DNA from: Buchnera aphidicola (Greenidea ficicola)
GTDB lineage: Bacteria; Pseudomonadota; Gammaproteobacteria; Enterobacterales; Enterobacteriaceae
Direction: 5' to 3'
Length of the DNA stretch: 37,046 nucleotides
NCBI RefSeq assembly: GCF_039386055.1
Contig: NZ_CP135012.1
Location: forward strand, 160,828-197,873
Positions within the stretch are counted from its first letter, which is position 1. Every line of letters starts with the position of its first letter. Under the pieces are notes generated by a model. The model did not search any database, was not told where the DNA came from, and saw only the letters and a program-made list of their open reading frames with translations. The position numbers were made by a program, and so were the translations under genes. Of this stretch, positions 10,079 to 19,639 are shown in pieces.

Positions 10079-10201
10079 TATTATTAACCTTTATAAATAA
10101 TAAATATTAATTTTATAATTATTATTTTTATAAATATATTTTATTTTTAATTATTTAAAATATTTTATTTTAAAAAAATAAAAATAAATAATTTAAATTT
10201 A

Positions 10202-10229
10202 TTGACTTTTTTATAAAAAGATGTATTCT
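10202..10229 (+). promoter_or_regulatory. 16S rRNA promoter (-35/-10)
   Basis: TTGACT at 10202-10207 and TATTCT at 10224-10229 with a 16-nt spacer form a good sigma70-type promoter about 130 nt upstream of the mature 16S 5' end. This is the clearest promoter in the window, and its TTGAC is unusual in surroundings that are nearly pure A+T. The rest of the argS-16S spacer (10079-10360, 282 bp) holds the leader described separately and otherwise only A+T-rich DNA. Confidence 0.7.
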
Positions 10230-10250
10230 TTAAGAAGTTAAGAATTTAAA

Positions 10251-10288
10251 GCTCTTTAAAAATATATTAGATAATTTCTGTGGGCACT
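10251..10288 (+). promoter_or_regulatory. rRNA leader with boxA antitermination element
   Basis: GCTCTTTAA at 10251-10259 matches the boxA core of enterobacterial rRNA leaders. It is followed by TGTGGGCACT at 10279-10288, the segment that also follows boxA in E. coli rrn leaders. Their order and spacing are conserved while the rest of the spacer has eroded to A+T. By homology boxA recruits the NusB/NusE antitermination complex; that role is inferred here. Confidence 0.7.
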
Positions 10289-10360
10289 GTTAAATTAAAA
10301 ACATTTACCTTTTTAAGTAATTTTAAAACTTAAATTAATTTAACAATTTCAATTTGTTTT

Positions 10361-11927
<1,567 letters not shown>

Positions 11928-11987
11928 CATTTAATTTTTTTTAATTTTTCAGTGCTCACTTAAATATATTTAATATATATTTTATGA

Positions 11988-12061
11988 AGGCTTGTAGCTC
12001 AGTTGGTTAGAGCACACCCCTGATAAGGGTGAGGTCGGTGGTTCAAGTCCACTCAGGCCTA
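11988..12061 (+). tRNA. tRNA-Ile (GAU)
   Basis: A 74-nt cloverleaf. The acceptor AGGCTTG pairs with CAGGCCT (one G-U pair), the D arm is AGCTCAGTTGGTTAGAGC, the anticodon GAT is at 12022-12024 and the T arm is GGTGGTTCAAGTCCACT. The discriminator is A12061. The next bases are TAC, so the 3' CCA is not encoded. It lies 60 bp behind 16S, as in the spacer of enterobacterial rrn operons. Confidence 0.97.
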
Positions 12062-12085
12062 TACCATAAGACAACACCTTAAAAG

Positions 12086-12158
12086 GGGGCTATAGCTCAG
12101 CTGGGAGAGCGCCTGCTTTGCACGCAGGAGGTCAGCGGTTCGACCCCGCTTAGCTCCA
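12086..12158 (+). tRNA. tRNA-Ala (UGC)
   Basis: A 73-nt cloverleaf. The acceptor GGGGCTA pairs with TAGCTCC, the D arm is AGCTCAGCTGGGAGAGC, the anticodon TGC is at 12119-12121 in stem CCTGC/GCAGG, and the T arm is AGCGGTTCGACCCCGCT. The discriminator is A12158 and no CCA is encoded. It is probably co-transcribed with 16S and tRNA-Ile. Confidence 0.97.
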
Positions 12159-12172
12159 ATTTTTTCTATTAT

Positions 12173-12186
12173 AAAATTATAATTTT
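12173..12186 (+). terminator. possible terminator after the rRNA/tRNA unit
   Basis: A 14-bp A+T palindrome (AAAATTATAATTTT) runs into further T residues directly behind tRNA-Ala and before dnaQ. It has the position and shape of a weak intrinsic terminator. With no G+C pairs its stability is low, and such palindromes are common by chance in this base composition. Confidence 0.22.
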
Positions 12187-12202
12187 TTATTATTTTTTAT
12201 AA

Positions 12203-12952
12203 ATGAGTTATAATAATATGGTTATTAATAATTTTCTTAAAAGAAAAATTGTTCTTGATATAGAAACAACTGGTATGAACTTTTCAGGAAATTTATGTAA
12301 TGGTCATAAAATAATTGAAATAGGAGCTATAGAATTAATTAATAGAAAAATTACAAAAAAAAAATTTCATGTTTATATTAATCCTGATAGAAAAATAGAT
12401 CATAGTGCATTTAAAGTACATGGAATATCAAATAATTATTTATCTAATAAACCAAAGTTTAATTCTATTTTTATAGAATTTTTAAAATTTATTAAAGATT
12501 CAAAATTAATTATTCATAACGCTAAATTTGATATATCTTTTTTAAATTATGAATTTAAAAAATTAAATTTAAATATTCAAAATATTGAAAAAAATTGTAA
12601 AATTATTGATACATTAAAAATAGCAAGATTTTTATTTCCTGGTAAAAAAAATAGTTTAGATGCTTTATGTTCTAGATTTAAAATTAATAATAGTATAAGA
12701 AATTTGCATAGTGCTATTGTTGATGTTAAATTATTAGCAAAAGTATATTTAATTATGACTAGTTATCAAAAAAAAATATTATTTGAAAATAAATCAATAG
12801 ATATAAAAATTAAAAAAAAAATAAAATCATCAAATAAATTTGATAATATTTTTTTTAAAAAAGCTTCTTTAAATGAATCTTTAATTCATAAAAAATATCT
12901 TAATGATATAAAAAAATTTAATGGAATTTGTTTATGGCAGGATAATAAATAA
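12203..12952 (+). CDS. dnaQ: DNA polymerase III epsilon subunit (3'-5' proofreading exonuclease)
   Basis: Proofreading nuclease of the Pol III core. The 249 residues compare with 243 in E. coli. All DEDDh catalytic residues are present with E. coli spacing: D19 and E21 in VLDIETTG, D110 in HNAKFD, and H169 and D174 in HSAIVD. The C-terminal region that binds DnaE is also kept and ends GICLWQDNK, like E. coli GGSCLWRA. ATG 12203 was chosen; ATG 12218 (residue 6) is a possible alternative, and no Shine-Dalgarno is visible. It is followed at once by tRNA-Asp, the same order as E. coli dnaQ-aspV, but the rnhA gene that adjoins dnaQ in E. coli is not here. Confidence 0.96.
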   Translation: MSYNNMVINNFLKRKIVLDIETTGMNFSGNLCNGHKIIEIGAIELINRKITKKKFHVYINPDRKIDHSAFKVHGISNNYLSNKPKFNSIFIEFLKFIKDSKLIIHNAKFDISFLNYEFKKLNLNIQNIEKNCKIIDTLKIARFLFPGKKNSLDALCSRFKINNSIRNLHSAIVDVKLLAKVYLIMTSYQKKILFENKSIDIKIKKKIKSSNKFDNIFFKKASLNESLIHKKYLNDIKKFNGICLWQDNK

Positions 12953-12972
12953 TTTATTTATTTATTTTTAAT

Positions 12973-13046
12973 GGTGCGATAGTTCAGTTGGTTAGAATAT
13001 CGGCTTGTCACGCCGGGGGTCGCGGGTTCGAGTCCCGTTCGCACCG
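12973..13046 (+). tRNA. tRNA-Asp (GUC)
   Basis: A 74-nt cloverleaf. The acceptor GGTGCGA pairs with TCGCACC, the anticodon GTC is at 13007-13009, and the T arm is GCGGGTTCGAGTCCCGT. The discriminator is G13046 and no CCA is encoded. The variable-loop/T-arm block GGGGTCGCGGGTTCGAGTCC is nearly identical to E. coli tRNA-Asp. It lies between dnaQ and gpt. Confidence 0.97.
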
Positions 13047-13080
13047 ATTATATTTATTTTTTTTTTGGTATTTTTTATTT

Positions 13081-13509
13081 ATGAGTAATAAATATATTGT
13101 TACTTGGAAAATTGTTCATTTTTTTGCAAAAAAATTAGCTTTAAAATTATCTTTTATAAGAAAATGGAATAAAATTATTGCTGTTAGTAGAGGAGGTTTA
13201 ATTCCTGCTACTATATTAGGAAAAGAGTTAAATATAAGATATATTGATACAATTTGTATATCAAGTTATAATCAAAATAATAATATGAAAAATTTAAAAA
13301 TTATAAAAAAATCTTTATTATATGATAAAGATGTTCTTATTGTAGATGATTTAGTTGATACAGGAAGAACGGCAAAAGTTGTTCGTAATTTTTATAAAAA
13401 ATCTTATTTTGTAACTATTTTTGCTAAACCTATTGGAAAATTTTTTGTAGATAAATATATTATAGATATTCCCCAAAATATTTGGGTAGAATTTCCTTGG
13501 GATATTTAA
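13081..13509 (+). CDS. gpt: xanthine-guanine phosphoribosyltransferase, short C-terminus
   Basis: Purine salvage enzyme that joins guanine or xanthine (and, less well, hypoxanthine) to PRPP. The start is ATG 13081, giving MSNKYIVTWK, which matches E. coli MSEKYIVTWD. The frame is open further upstream to 12988 but that part lies inside tRNA-Asp. The product has 142 residues (E. coli 152). SRGGLIPA and the PRPP-binding VLIVDDLVDTGRTA are conserved, as is VTIFAKPIGK. The protein stops at EFPWDI, so the roughly ten C-terminal residues after PWD in E. coli (GVVFVPP...) are missing. Identity is firm; whether the short form is fully active is unknown. Confidence 0.94.
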   Translation: MSNKYIVTWKIVHFFAKKLALKLSFIRKWNKIIAVSRGGLIPATILGKELNIRYIDTICISSYNQNNNMKNLKIIKKSLLYDKDVLIVDDLVDTGRTAKVVRNFYKKSYFVTIFAKPIGKFFVDKYIIDIPQNIWVEFPWDI

Positions 13510-13580
13510 TTTTCTTACATTAAATCAATTAAATAAAATAAATATAATTTTAAATATAAATAATTTAATTATAAAAAAAT

Positions 13581-14114
13581 ATGAATATTAAAAAAAAAAA
13601 TGAAGATTTAATTTTAAATAATAAAAAAATTAAAAAATTTCAAAAAAAAATAAAAAAAAAAATTAAAAAATTTAATTTATTAAAATTAAATTATAAAAAA
13701 AAAAAAAAAGAATATAATATAAATTTTAATAAAATTAAAATAAGATTAAATAAAGAAATACAAAATATTTATAAATTTTCATTAAAAAAAATTATTATAG
13801 GATTAATTTCTAATATTGATAGTTTAGAACAAGCTTTATTATTAAATAAAAAAAATTTTGAAAATATAAAAAATATAAAATATAAAAGAAAAATAAAATA
13901 TATTTTAAATAAATTTAATTATTTATTAAAAATTTTTAATGTTAAAAAAATAAATAAAATTAATATACCATTTGATCCTAGTATTCATGAAGCTATTTCT
14001 ATGCAACAATCAGAAAAATTTTTATGCAACACAGTAATTTTTATTATGCAAAATGGATATATATTAAATAATCGTTTATTACGACCTGCAATGGTAATTG
14101 TTTCTAAAAAATAA
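13581..14114 (+). CDS. grpE: nucleotide exchange factor GrpE
   Basis: Co-chaperone that releases ADP from DnaK. The 177 residues compare with 197 in E. coli. The N-terminal half is a long lysine/asparagine-rich helix that fits the GrpE coiled-coil stalk but has little sequence identity. The C-terminal beta domain is diagnostic: IPFDPSIHEAISMQQSE and IMQNGYILNNRLLRPAMVIV correspond to E. coli VPLDPNVHQAIAM and [20 protein letters not shown]. An in-frame A15 tract is at 13695-13709. I saw no sigma32-type promoter in the 71-bp upstream spacer. It is followed 26 bp later by smpB; grpE and smpB are also near neighbours in E. coli. Confidence 0.93.
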   Translation: MNIKKKNEDLILNNKKIKKFQKKIKKKIKKFNLLKLNYKKKKKEYNINFNKIKIRLNKEIQNIYKFSLKKIIIGLISNIDSLEQALLLNKKNFENIKNIKYKRKIKYILNKFNYLLKIFNVKKINKINIPFDPSIHEAISMQQSEKFLCNTVIFIMQNGYILNNRLLRPAMVIVSKK

Positions 14115-14140
14115 TATATTTTAAATTTCATTTTATAATT

Positions 14141-14599
14141 ATGAATAATAAAAAAAAAAATATAATATGTGTAAATAAAAAAATTAAATATAATTATTTT
14201 ATAATTAATAAAATTGTTTCTGGTATAGTATTACAAGGATGGGAAGTAAAATCTTTAAGAAAAAAAAAAGTAGATATAAACAATTCTTATATTTCTTTTA
14301 TAAAAAATGAAGTTTATTTAATAAATTCTATTATATATGCTACATCTTGTATAGATAAAAGTATACCTATAATTATTAATAGAAATAGAAAATTATTATT
14401 AAAAAAAAAACAAATTAAAAATCTTTTATTTTTAAAAAAAAAAAAAAGATATACTTTTGTATCTTTTTCATTATTTTGGAAAAAAAATTTTTGTAAATTA
14501 AAATTTGCTTTAGCAAAAGGAAAAAAAAAATATGATAAAAGAATGATTGATAAATTAAATACTTGGAAAATGGAAAAATTAAAATTAAAAAAAAAATAG
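14141..14599 (+). CDS. smpB: tmRNA-binding protein SmpB
   Basis: Partner of tmRNA (ssrA) in rescue of stalled ribosomes; the ssrA gene itself is not in this window. The 152 residues compare with 160 in E. coli. Conserved blocks are [22 protein letters not shown] at the N-terminus (GWEVKSLR is the family signature), [10 protein letters not shown], and the C-terminal [15 protein letters not shown], which matches the E. coli VKIGVAKGKKQHDKR tail that enters the ribosomal A site. An A14 tract is at 14434-14447. The end overlaps the most upstream possible start of tadA. Confidence 0.95.
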   Translation: MNNKKKNIICVNKKIKYNYFIINKIVSGIVLQGWEVKSLRKKKVDINNSYISFIKNEVYLINSIIYATSCIDKSIPIIINRNRKLLLKKKQIKNLLFLKKKKRYTFVSFSLFWKKNFCKLKFALAKGKKKYDKRMIDKLNTWKMEKLKLKKK

Positions 14600-15039
14600 A
14601 TAAATATTGGATGAAATATGCAATTAAATTTGCTGAAGAAAATATATTAAATAAAGAAATACCTATTGGAGCTGTTTTAATTTATAAAAATAAAATTATA
14701 GGAACAGGTTTTAATTCTACAATCAAAAAAAATGATCCTACAGCGCATGCTGAAATTATTGCTTTAAGAAAAGGAGCAAATTTAATAAAAAATTATCGTT
14801 TATTAAATACTACATTATATGTTACTATTCAACCATGCATGATGTGTTTTGGAGCTATTTTGCATAGTCGAATAAAACGTTTAGTTTTTGGTTCTTTTTC
14901 TAAAAAATATTTTAAAAATTGTGAAATATGTAAAAATTTTATTTTAAAAAAAAATATATTTAATAAAATAATTATAAAAAAAATAATTTTTAAAAAATGT
15001 TCATTATTATTAAAAAAATTTTTTAAAAAAAAAAGATAA
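14563..15039 (+). CDS. tadA: tRNA-specific adenosine deaminase
   Basis: Deaminates A34 to inosine in tRNA-Arg(ACG) so it can read CGU/CGC/CGA. Zinc and catalytic residues are visible: H62 and E64 in PTAHAEIIA, and C92 and C95 in PCMMC. The 158-residue length uses a TTG start at 14563 inside smpB (37-bp overlap). This start keeps DKYWMKYA, which matches E. coli EYWMRHA. The only in-frame ATG nearby (14611) begins within that conserved block, 12 bp after the smpB stop. I prefer the TTG start but with limited confidence. The gene is convergent with acpS with a 2-bp gap. Confidence 0.9.
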   Translation: MENGKIKIKKKIDKYWMKYAIKFAEENILNKEIPIGAVLIYKNKIIGTGFNSTIKKNDPTAHAEIIALRKGANLIKNYRLLNTTLYVTIQPCMMCFGAILHSRIKRLVFGSFSKKYFKNCEICKNFILKKNIFNKIIIKKIIFKKCSLLLKKFFKKKR

Positions 15040-15041
15040 TT

Positions 15042-15422
15042 TTATCTTTCTAAAATAACCATTGAAAAAATATATTTTTTTTCATAACTTATACTTACAT
15101 GTATTTTTTTTATTTTTTTTTTTTTAAATATTTTTTTAGATTTTTTAAAAAATTTTAATTTCGGTTTTCCAAATTTATTATTTGATATTTCAAAATTTTT
15201 AAAATTTATACCAAATCTCATTCCTGTTCCTAATGCTTTACTTGCTGATTCTTTTACAGAAAATATTTTTGCGATATATTTTTTTGTTTTTTTATTTTTT
15301 AAATAATAAATTATTTCTTTTTTTGTTAAAATTTTTTTTATAAATTTTTTTTTAAATTTATTTATTATTTTTTTAATTCTTGATATTTTAATTATATCAA
15401 TACCTAAACCAAAAATTTTCAT
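15042..15422 (-). CDS. acpS: holo-[acyl-carrier-protein] synthase
   Basis: Transfers the 4'-phosphopantetheine arm of CoA to acyl carrier protein. With ATG at 15422 the product MKIFGLGIDI... is 126 residues, the same length as E. coli AcpS; a TTG 12 bp further upstream is open but not needed. D9 in GLGIDI and the glutamate in FSVKESASKALGTGMR are the conserved magnesium/CoA-binding residues. It is the last gene of the lepA-lepB-rnc-era-acpS operon. In E. coli recO and pdxJ lie between era and acpS; here only 39 bp remain there. Confidence 0.94.
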   Translation of the reverse strand: MKIFGLGIDIIKISRIKKIINKFKKKFIKKILTKKEIIYYLKNKKTKKYIAKIFSVKESASKALGTGMRFGINFKNFEISNNKFGKPKLKFFKKSKKIFKKKKIKKIHVSISYEKKYIFSMVILER

Positions 15423-15461
15423 ATTTAAATACAATTTAATTAAATTTAATTTTATTATATT

Positions 15462-16289
15462 TTAAAATTTGTATTTAATCCACATAAATAAATGTACTTT
15501 TTTATTAAAAAATTTTTCTAAATCTTTTCTAGCTAAAATATTACATTTTTTTATTATTTTTCCTTTTTTTCCAATAATTATTTTTTTATGTCTAATATTT
15601 TTAACTAAAATTATTATTTTTATTATATAAAATATTTTTTTTTTTTTAAAATAATCTAATTTAATTTTTATGGAATATGGTAATTCATTATTTAATATAT
15701 TTATAAATTTTTCTCTAATAATTTCCTTAATAATTTTTTTATCAGAATAATTAGTGATAATGTTATTAGTATATATATGTTTTTTTTTAGGTAATATTTT
15801 TTTTATTATTTTATGTAAAATATTAATATTTTCTCCTGTTTTAGATGAAATTGGTATTATTGAATAAAATAAAAATTTATTTTTAATAAAATTTATATAA
15901 GGTAATAATATATTTTTATTTTTAATACAATCAATTTTATTTATTACTAAGATAATTGGTTTTTTAGTTTTTTTTATTTTTTGTAATATATTATCATCTT
16001 CTATTTTCCATATGTTTTTATTTATTACAAAAATTATTATATCTGAAATATTTATATTTTCTTTTAAATAAAAAAAATTTTTTTTATATATACAACCTGG
16101 TGTATCAATATAAATAAACTGGTGTTTTTTATTAGTAAAAATTCCTTTTATATTTTTTTGTGTAGTATTAGATTTATATGATATTATAGAAATTTTTTTT
16201 TTAATTAATCTATTTAATAATGTAGATTTTCCTACATTTGTTTTTCCAATAATTGTTATTTTTCCACAATAATAATTGTTTTTTTTCAC
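15462..16289 (-). CDS. era: GTPase Era
   Basis: Essential GTPase that binds the 3' end of 16S rRNA during 30S maturation. The 275 residues compare with 301 in E. coli. GTPase motifs are in order: G1 GKTNVGKST (15-23), G2 TTQKNIKGI, G3 DTPG, G4 NKID and G5 SSKTGEN. The C-terminal KH domain has IIIGKKGKIIKK and ends KKVHLFMWIKYKF, close to E. coli KKVHLELWVKVK. The start is GTG at 16289, overlapping the rnc stop in GTGA (4 bp); rnc-era overlap is also found in E. coli and implies coupled translation. Confidence 0.96.
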   Translation of the reverse strand: MKKNNYYCGKITIIGKTNVGKSTLLNRLIKKKISIISYKSNTTQKNIKGIFTNKKHQFIYIDTPGCIYKKNFFYLKENINISDIIIFVINKNIWKIEDDNILQKIKKTKKPIILVINKIDCIKNKNILLPYINFIKNKFLFYSIIPISSKTGENINILHKIIKKILPKKKHIYTNNIITNYSDKKIIKEIIREKFINILNNELPYSIKIKLDYFKKKKIFYIIKIIILVKNIRHKKIIIGKKGKIIKKCNILARKDLEKFFNKKVHLFMWIKYKF

Positions 16290-16966
16290 TTTATTCCTAA
16301 TTTTATTAATGTAAGTTGAGCAGAATTTTGTTCCGCTTTTCGTTTATTACTTCCTATTCCTATTAAATTTTTTATTATTCCTTTAATAGAACAATTTATA
16401 GTAAAATATTGTTTATGAGGTTTTCCATAAACTTGAACAATTAAATAAGATGGTAAAGGTAAATGTTTAGATTGTAAATATTCTTGTAAACGAGTTTTTG
16501 GATCTTTTTTAATTTTTTTTATATTTATTTTTTTTATTTTTTTTTTATACCATTTTAATATTATTTTTTTTGTTTTTTTAATATTACTATCTAAAAATAT
16601 ACTTCCTATTAATGCTTCTAAAGTATTTTCTAATATAGATTTTTTTTTTTTTCCCCCACTATTTAATTCTCCTTGTCCTAATTTTAAAAATTTTCCTAAA
16701 TTAAATTTGTTTGCTATTTTTGTTAAAGTTTTTCCTTTAATTAATTGAGATCTTATTCTACTCATATTTCCTTCATTGCTAAATGAAAATTTTTTATATA
16801 TTTCTGAAGAAATAATAAAATTTAATACAGAATCTCCTAAAAATTCTAATTTTTCATTATTTTTATTACTAGCGCTACGATGAGTTAATGCTTTTATTAA
16901 TAATTTTTTTTTTTTAAATTTATAACATAATATTTTTTCTATTTTATTAATTATAAAATAATTCAT
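16286..16966 (-). CDS. rnc: ribonuclease III
   Basis: Double-strand-specific RNase that processes rRNA precursors and some mRNAs. The 226 residues equal the E. coli length. The signature NEKLEFLGDSVLNF contains E41 and D45, and E117 in ENTLEALIGSIFLD completes the metal site; all three have E. coli numbering. A C-terminal dsRNA-binding domain (DPKTRLQEYLQSKHLPLPSY onward) ends KRKAEQNSAQLTLIKLG. It sits between lepB and era, the E. coli operon order. Confidence 0.97.
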   Translation of the reverse strand: MNYFIINKIEKILCYKFKKKKLLIKALTHRSASNKNNEKLEFLGDSVLNFIISSEIYKKFSFSNEGNMSRIRSQLIKGKTLTKIANKFNLGKFLKLGQGELNSGGKKKKSILENTLEALIGSIFLDSNIKKTKKIILKWYKKKIKKINIKKIKKDPKTRLQEYLQSKHLPLPSYLIVQVYGKPHKQYFTINCSIKGIIKNLIGIGSNKRKAEQNSAQLTLIKLGIK

Positions 16967-17000
16967 ATTTTACCAATTTTTTATATTTAATATTTTAATT

Positions 17001-17777
17001 TTATTTATTATATATATTTTTAAATATTCTATTTATTTTTATTTTTAATAATTTATTTTTAATATTAAATTTAATATTAAATAAAATATTTGTTGTTTTT
17101 CCAATAATATTTTTTTTATTAATTACACCCCAATATCTACTATCATAACTATTATCTCTATTATCTCCCATTAAAAAATAATTATTTTTTGGTATAATAA
17201 AACGAATATTTTTTTTTTTTGAAGAAAAAAAATTTTTTTTTAAAATTATTAAATATTTTATATTACTAATATTTTCTTCATAATATTTTTTTTTTTTAAA
17301 ATAAGTTATTTTTTTTTTTATATAACAATTTTTTTTATTTTTATATTTTTTATAAATAATTATTTTTTTTTCATTTATATTATAATTTATATATTCTTCT
17401 GGTAATCCAATAATTCTTTTAATAAAAATTTTATTTGTATAATAAGGATGTTTAAAAACAATTATATCTCCATTATTAGGTTTTTTGTAATTAATTAATA
17501 TTGTATTATTAAAAGGATTTTTAATGAAATAAAAATATTTATTTACTAATATTAAATCTCCATTTAATAATGTTGGTTTCATTGAATTAGAAGGAATATA
17601 AAATGGTTCGTAAAAAAAAAATTTTATTATTATTGTTAATAAAATAATAAAAAATATTTTTTTAAAAATAATAAATAAATTTTTTATTATTTTTATTTTA
17701 AAATTAAATTTATATTTTTTTTTATAATTTAATATTAATATTATTATAAATAATAATATTATATATTTTAATAACAT
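17001..17777 (-). CDS. lepB: signal peptidase I
   Basis: Inner-membrane protease that removes signal peptides from exported proteins. The 258 residues compare with 324 in E. coli; the shortening is in the periplasmic beta-rich parts. Two N-terminal hydrophobic segments (about 1-17 and 38-58) are followed by the catalytic dyad: S65 in IPSNSMKPTL and K120 in IFIKRIIGLP. Box E, GDNRDNSYDSRYWG, is intact. An AAGGA ribosome-binding site stands 8 nt before ATG 17777 in the 13-bp gap after lepA. Confidence 0.96.
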   Translation of the reverse strand: MLLKYIILLFIIILILNYKKKYKFNFKIKIIKNLFIIFKKIFFIILLTIIIKFFFYEPFYIPSNSMKPTLLNGDLILVNKYFYFIKNPFNNTILINYKKPNNGDIIVFKHPYYTNKIFIKRIIGLPEEYINYNINEKKIIIYKKYKNKKNCYIKKKITYFKKKKYYEENISNIKYLIILKKNFFSSKKKNIRFIIPKNNYFLMGDNRDNSYDSRYWGVINKKNIIGKTTNILFNIKFNIKNKLLKIKINRIFKNIYNK

Positions 17778-17790
17778 ATTTTTTTTCCTT

Positions 17791-19581
17791 TTAATTATTT
17801 TTATTTAAAAGAATATGAAAAATTTTTTTTGAAATATTTATATTTCCTATTTTTTTCATTTTTTTTTTTCCTATTTTTTGTTTTTTTAATAATTTTTTTT
17901 TTCTACTAATATCTCCACCATAACATTTTGATAAAACATTTTTTCTTAATTGTGAAATGTTTCTTCTAGAAATTATTTTTTTTCCTATAGATGCTTGAAT
18001 AACAATATTAAATTGATGTCTAGGTATTAATAAAGACATTTTTTTTATAATATCATTAGCATATTTTTGTGATTTTTTTTTATGTATTAAAATTGATAAA
18101 GAATCTATATTTTTTGAATTAATTAATATATTTAATTTTATTATATCTGATTTTTTAAATTTCAAAAAATTATAATCTAATGAAGCATATCCGCTAGATA
18201 ATGATTTTAATTCATCAAAAAAATTTAATATAACCTCTGACATAGGAATTTCATAAATTAATGATACTTGATTTTTATAATAAATTAAGTTTTTTTGTAT
18301 TCCTCTTTTTTTTGAACATAATGTGATTATATTTCCTAAATAATTTCTATTTACAATGATATTACATAAAGCAATTGGTTCTTTTATTTTTTTTATAAAA
18401 TTAATATTCGGAAATTTACAAGGATTATCTAAATATATTATTTTTTTATTTTTTAATATTATTTTATACATTACTGTTGGCATCGTAGAAATTAAATTTA
18501 AATTATATTCACGTTTTAAACGTTCTTGAATAATTTCCATATGTAAAAGCCCTAAAAAACCACATCTAAAACCATGTCCTAAAATTAAAGATTTTTCTGG
18601 TTCATAAAATATAGAAGCATCATTTAATTTTAATTTTTCTAATGCTTTTTTTAATAATTCATATTTATTAGCATTATCTGGAAAAATTCCAGAAAATATT
18701 TTTGGTTTTATAATTTTAAAACCTGGTAAAGATTCTTTTGATGGATTTTTATATAATGTAATTGTATCACCTATAGGTATATAAGAAATATTTTTTATAC
18801 CACAAGAAATCCATCCTATTTCACCACAAGATAAAATTTTTTTATTTTTTTTTTTTGGAGTAAAAATACCTATTTTTTCAACGTTAAATATTTTTTTATT
18901 TGTCATAATTTGTATTTTAAAATTTTTTTTAATAAAACCATTTTTTATTCTTATTAAAGAAATTACTCCAATATAATTATCAAACCAAGAATCTATTATT
19001 AATGCTTGTAATGGATTTTTAATATTTCCTTTTGGATGTGGTATTTTTTTTATAATTTTTTCTAATAAGTTTTTAACTCCTTTTCCTGTTTTTGCAGAAC
19101 AATAAATGGTATCTTTAGAAGAAATTCCTATTATATCTTCAATTTCTTGGGAAACTTTTTTAATATTAGAAGTAGGTAAATCTATTTTATTTAATACAGG
19201 TATTATTTTTAAATTCATATCTAATGCGAGATAACAATTTGCTAATGTTTGCGCTTCTATCCCTTGTGTTGAATCAATAATTAATAAAGCTCCTTCACAG
19301 GCTGCTAATGATCTAGAGACTTCATATGAAAAATTTACATGACCAGGAGTATCAATAAAATTAAATTTATATTTTTTTTTTTTTTTATTTATATATTTTA
19401 TTGTTACACTTCTAGATTTTATTGTAATACCTCTTTCTTTTTCTAATTCCATAGAATCTAAAACTTGATCTGACATTTCTCTTTCAGATAACCCTCCGCA
19501 CATTTGAATAAATCTATCTGATAATGTTGATTTTCCATGATCAATATGTGCAATTATAGAAAAATTTCTTATTTTTTTCAT
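17791..19581 (-). CDS. lepA: elongation factor 4 (LepA)
   Basis: Translational GTPase acting on stalled or initiating ribosomes. The 596 residues compare with 599 in E. coli. The P-loop AHIDHGKST is at 11-19, the switch region [12 protein letters not shown] follows at about 42-53, then DTPGHVNF and NKIDLP. The LepA-specific C-terminal domain ends in a very basic tail as usual. It is the first gene of the operon, divergent from mnmA across 58 bp; only a weak GAGA ribosome-binding site is visible. Conservation is high compared with its neighbours. Confidence 0.97.
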   Translation of the reverse strand: MKKIRNFSIIAHIDHGKSTLSDRFIQMCGGLSEREMSDQVLDSMELEKERGITIKSRSVTIKYINKKKKKYKFNFIDTPGHVNFSYEVSRSLAACEGALLIIDSTQGIEAQTLANCYLALDMNLKIIPVLNKIDLPTSNIKKVSQEIEDIIGISSKDTIYCSAKTGKGVKNLLEKIIKKIPHPKGNIKNPLQALIIDSWFDNYIGVISLIRIKNGFIKKNFKIQIMTNKKIFNVEKIGIFTPKKKNKKILSCGEIGWISCGIKNISYIPIGDTITLYKNPSKESLPGFKIIKPKIFSGIFPDNANKYELLKKALEKLKLNDASIFYEPEKSLILGHGFRCGFLGLLHMEIIQERLKREYNLNLISTMPTVMYKIILKNKKIIYLDNPCKFPNINFIKKIKEPIALCNIIVNRNYLGNIITLCSKKRGIQKNLIYYKNQVSLIYEIPMSEVILNFFDELKSLSSGYASLDYNFLKFKKSDIIKLNILINSKNIDSLSILIHKKKSQKYANDIIKKMSLLIPRHQFNIVIQASIGKKIISRRNISQLRKNVLSKCYGGDISRKKKLLKKQKIGKKKMKKIGNINISKKIFHILLNKNN

Positions 19582-19639
19582 TAATATTTCTCTTATTATA
19601 TTTTTATAAATATTTTATTGTTTTTATTAAGGATTTTAA

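Noticed and set aside
12988..13080. Longer gpt reading frame reaching into tRNA-Asp
   Set aside because: The first 31 codons are tRNA sequence; homology to Gpt starts exactly at ATG 13081.
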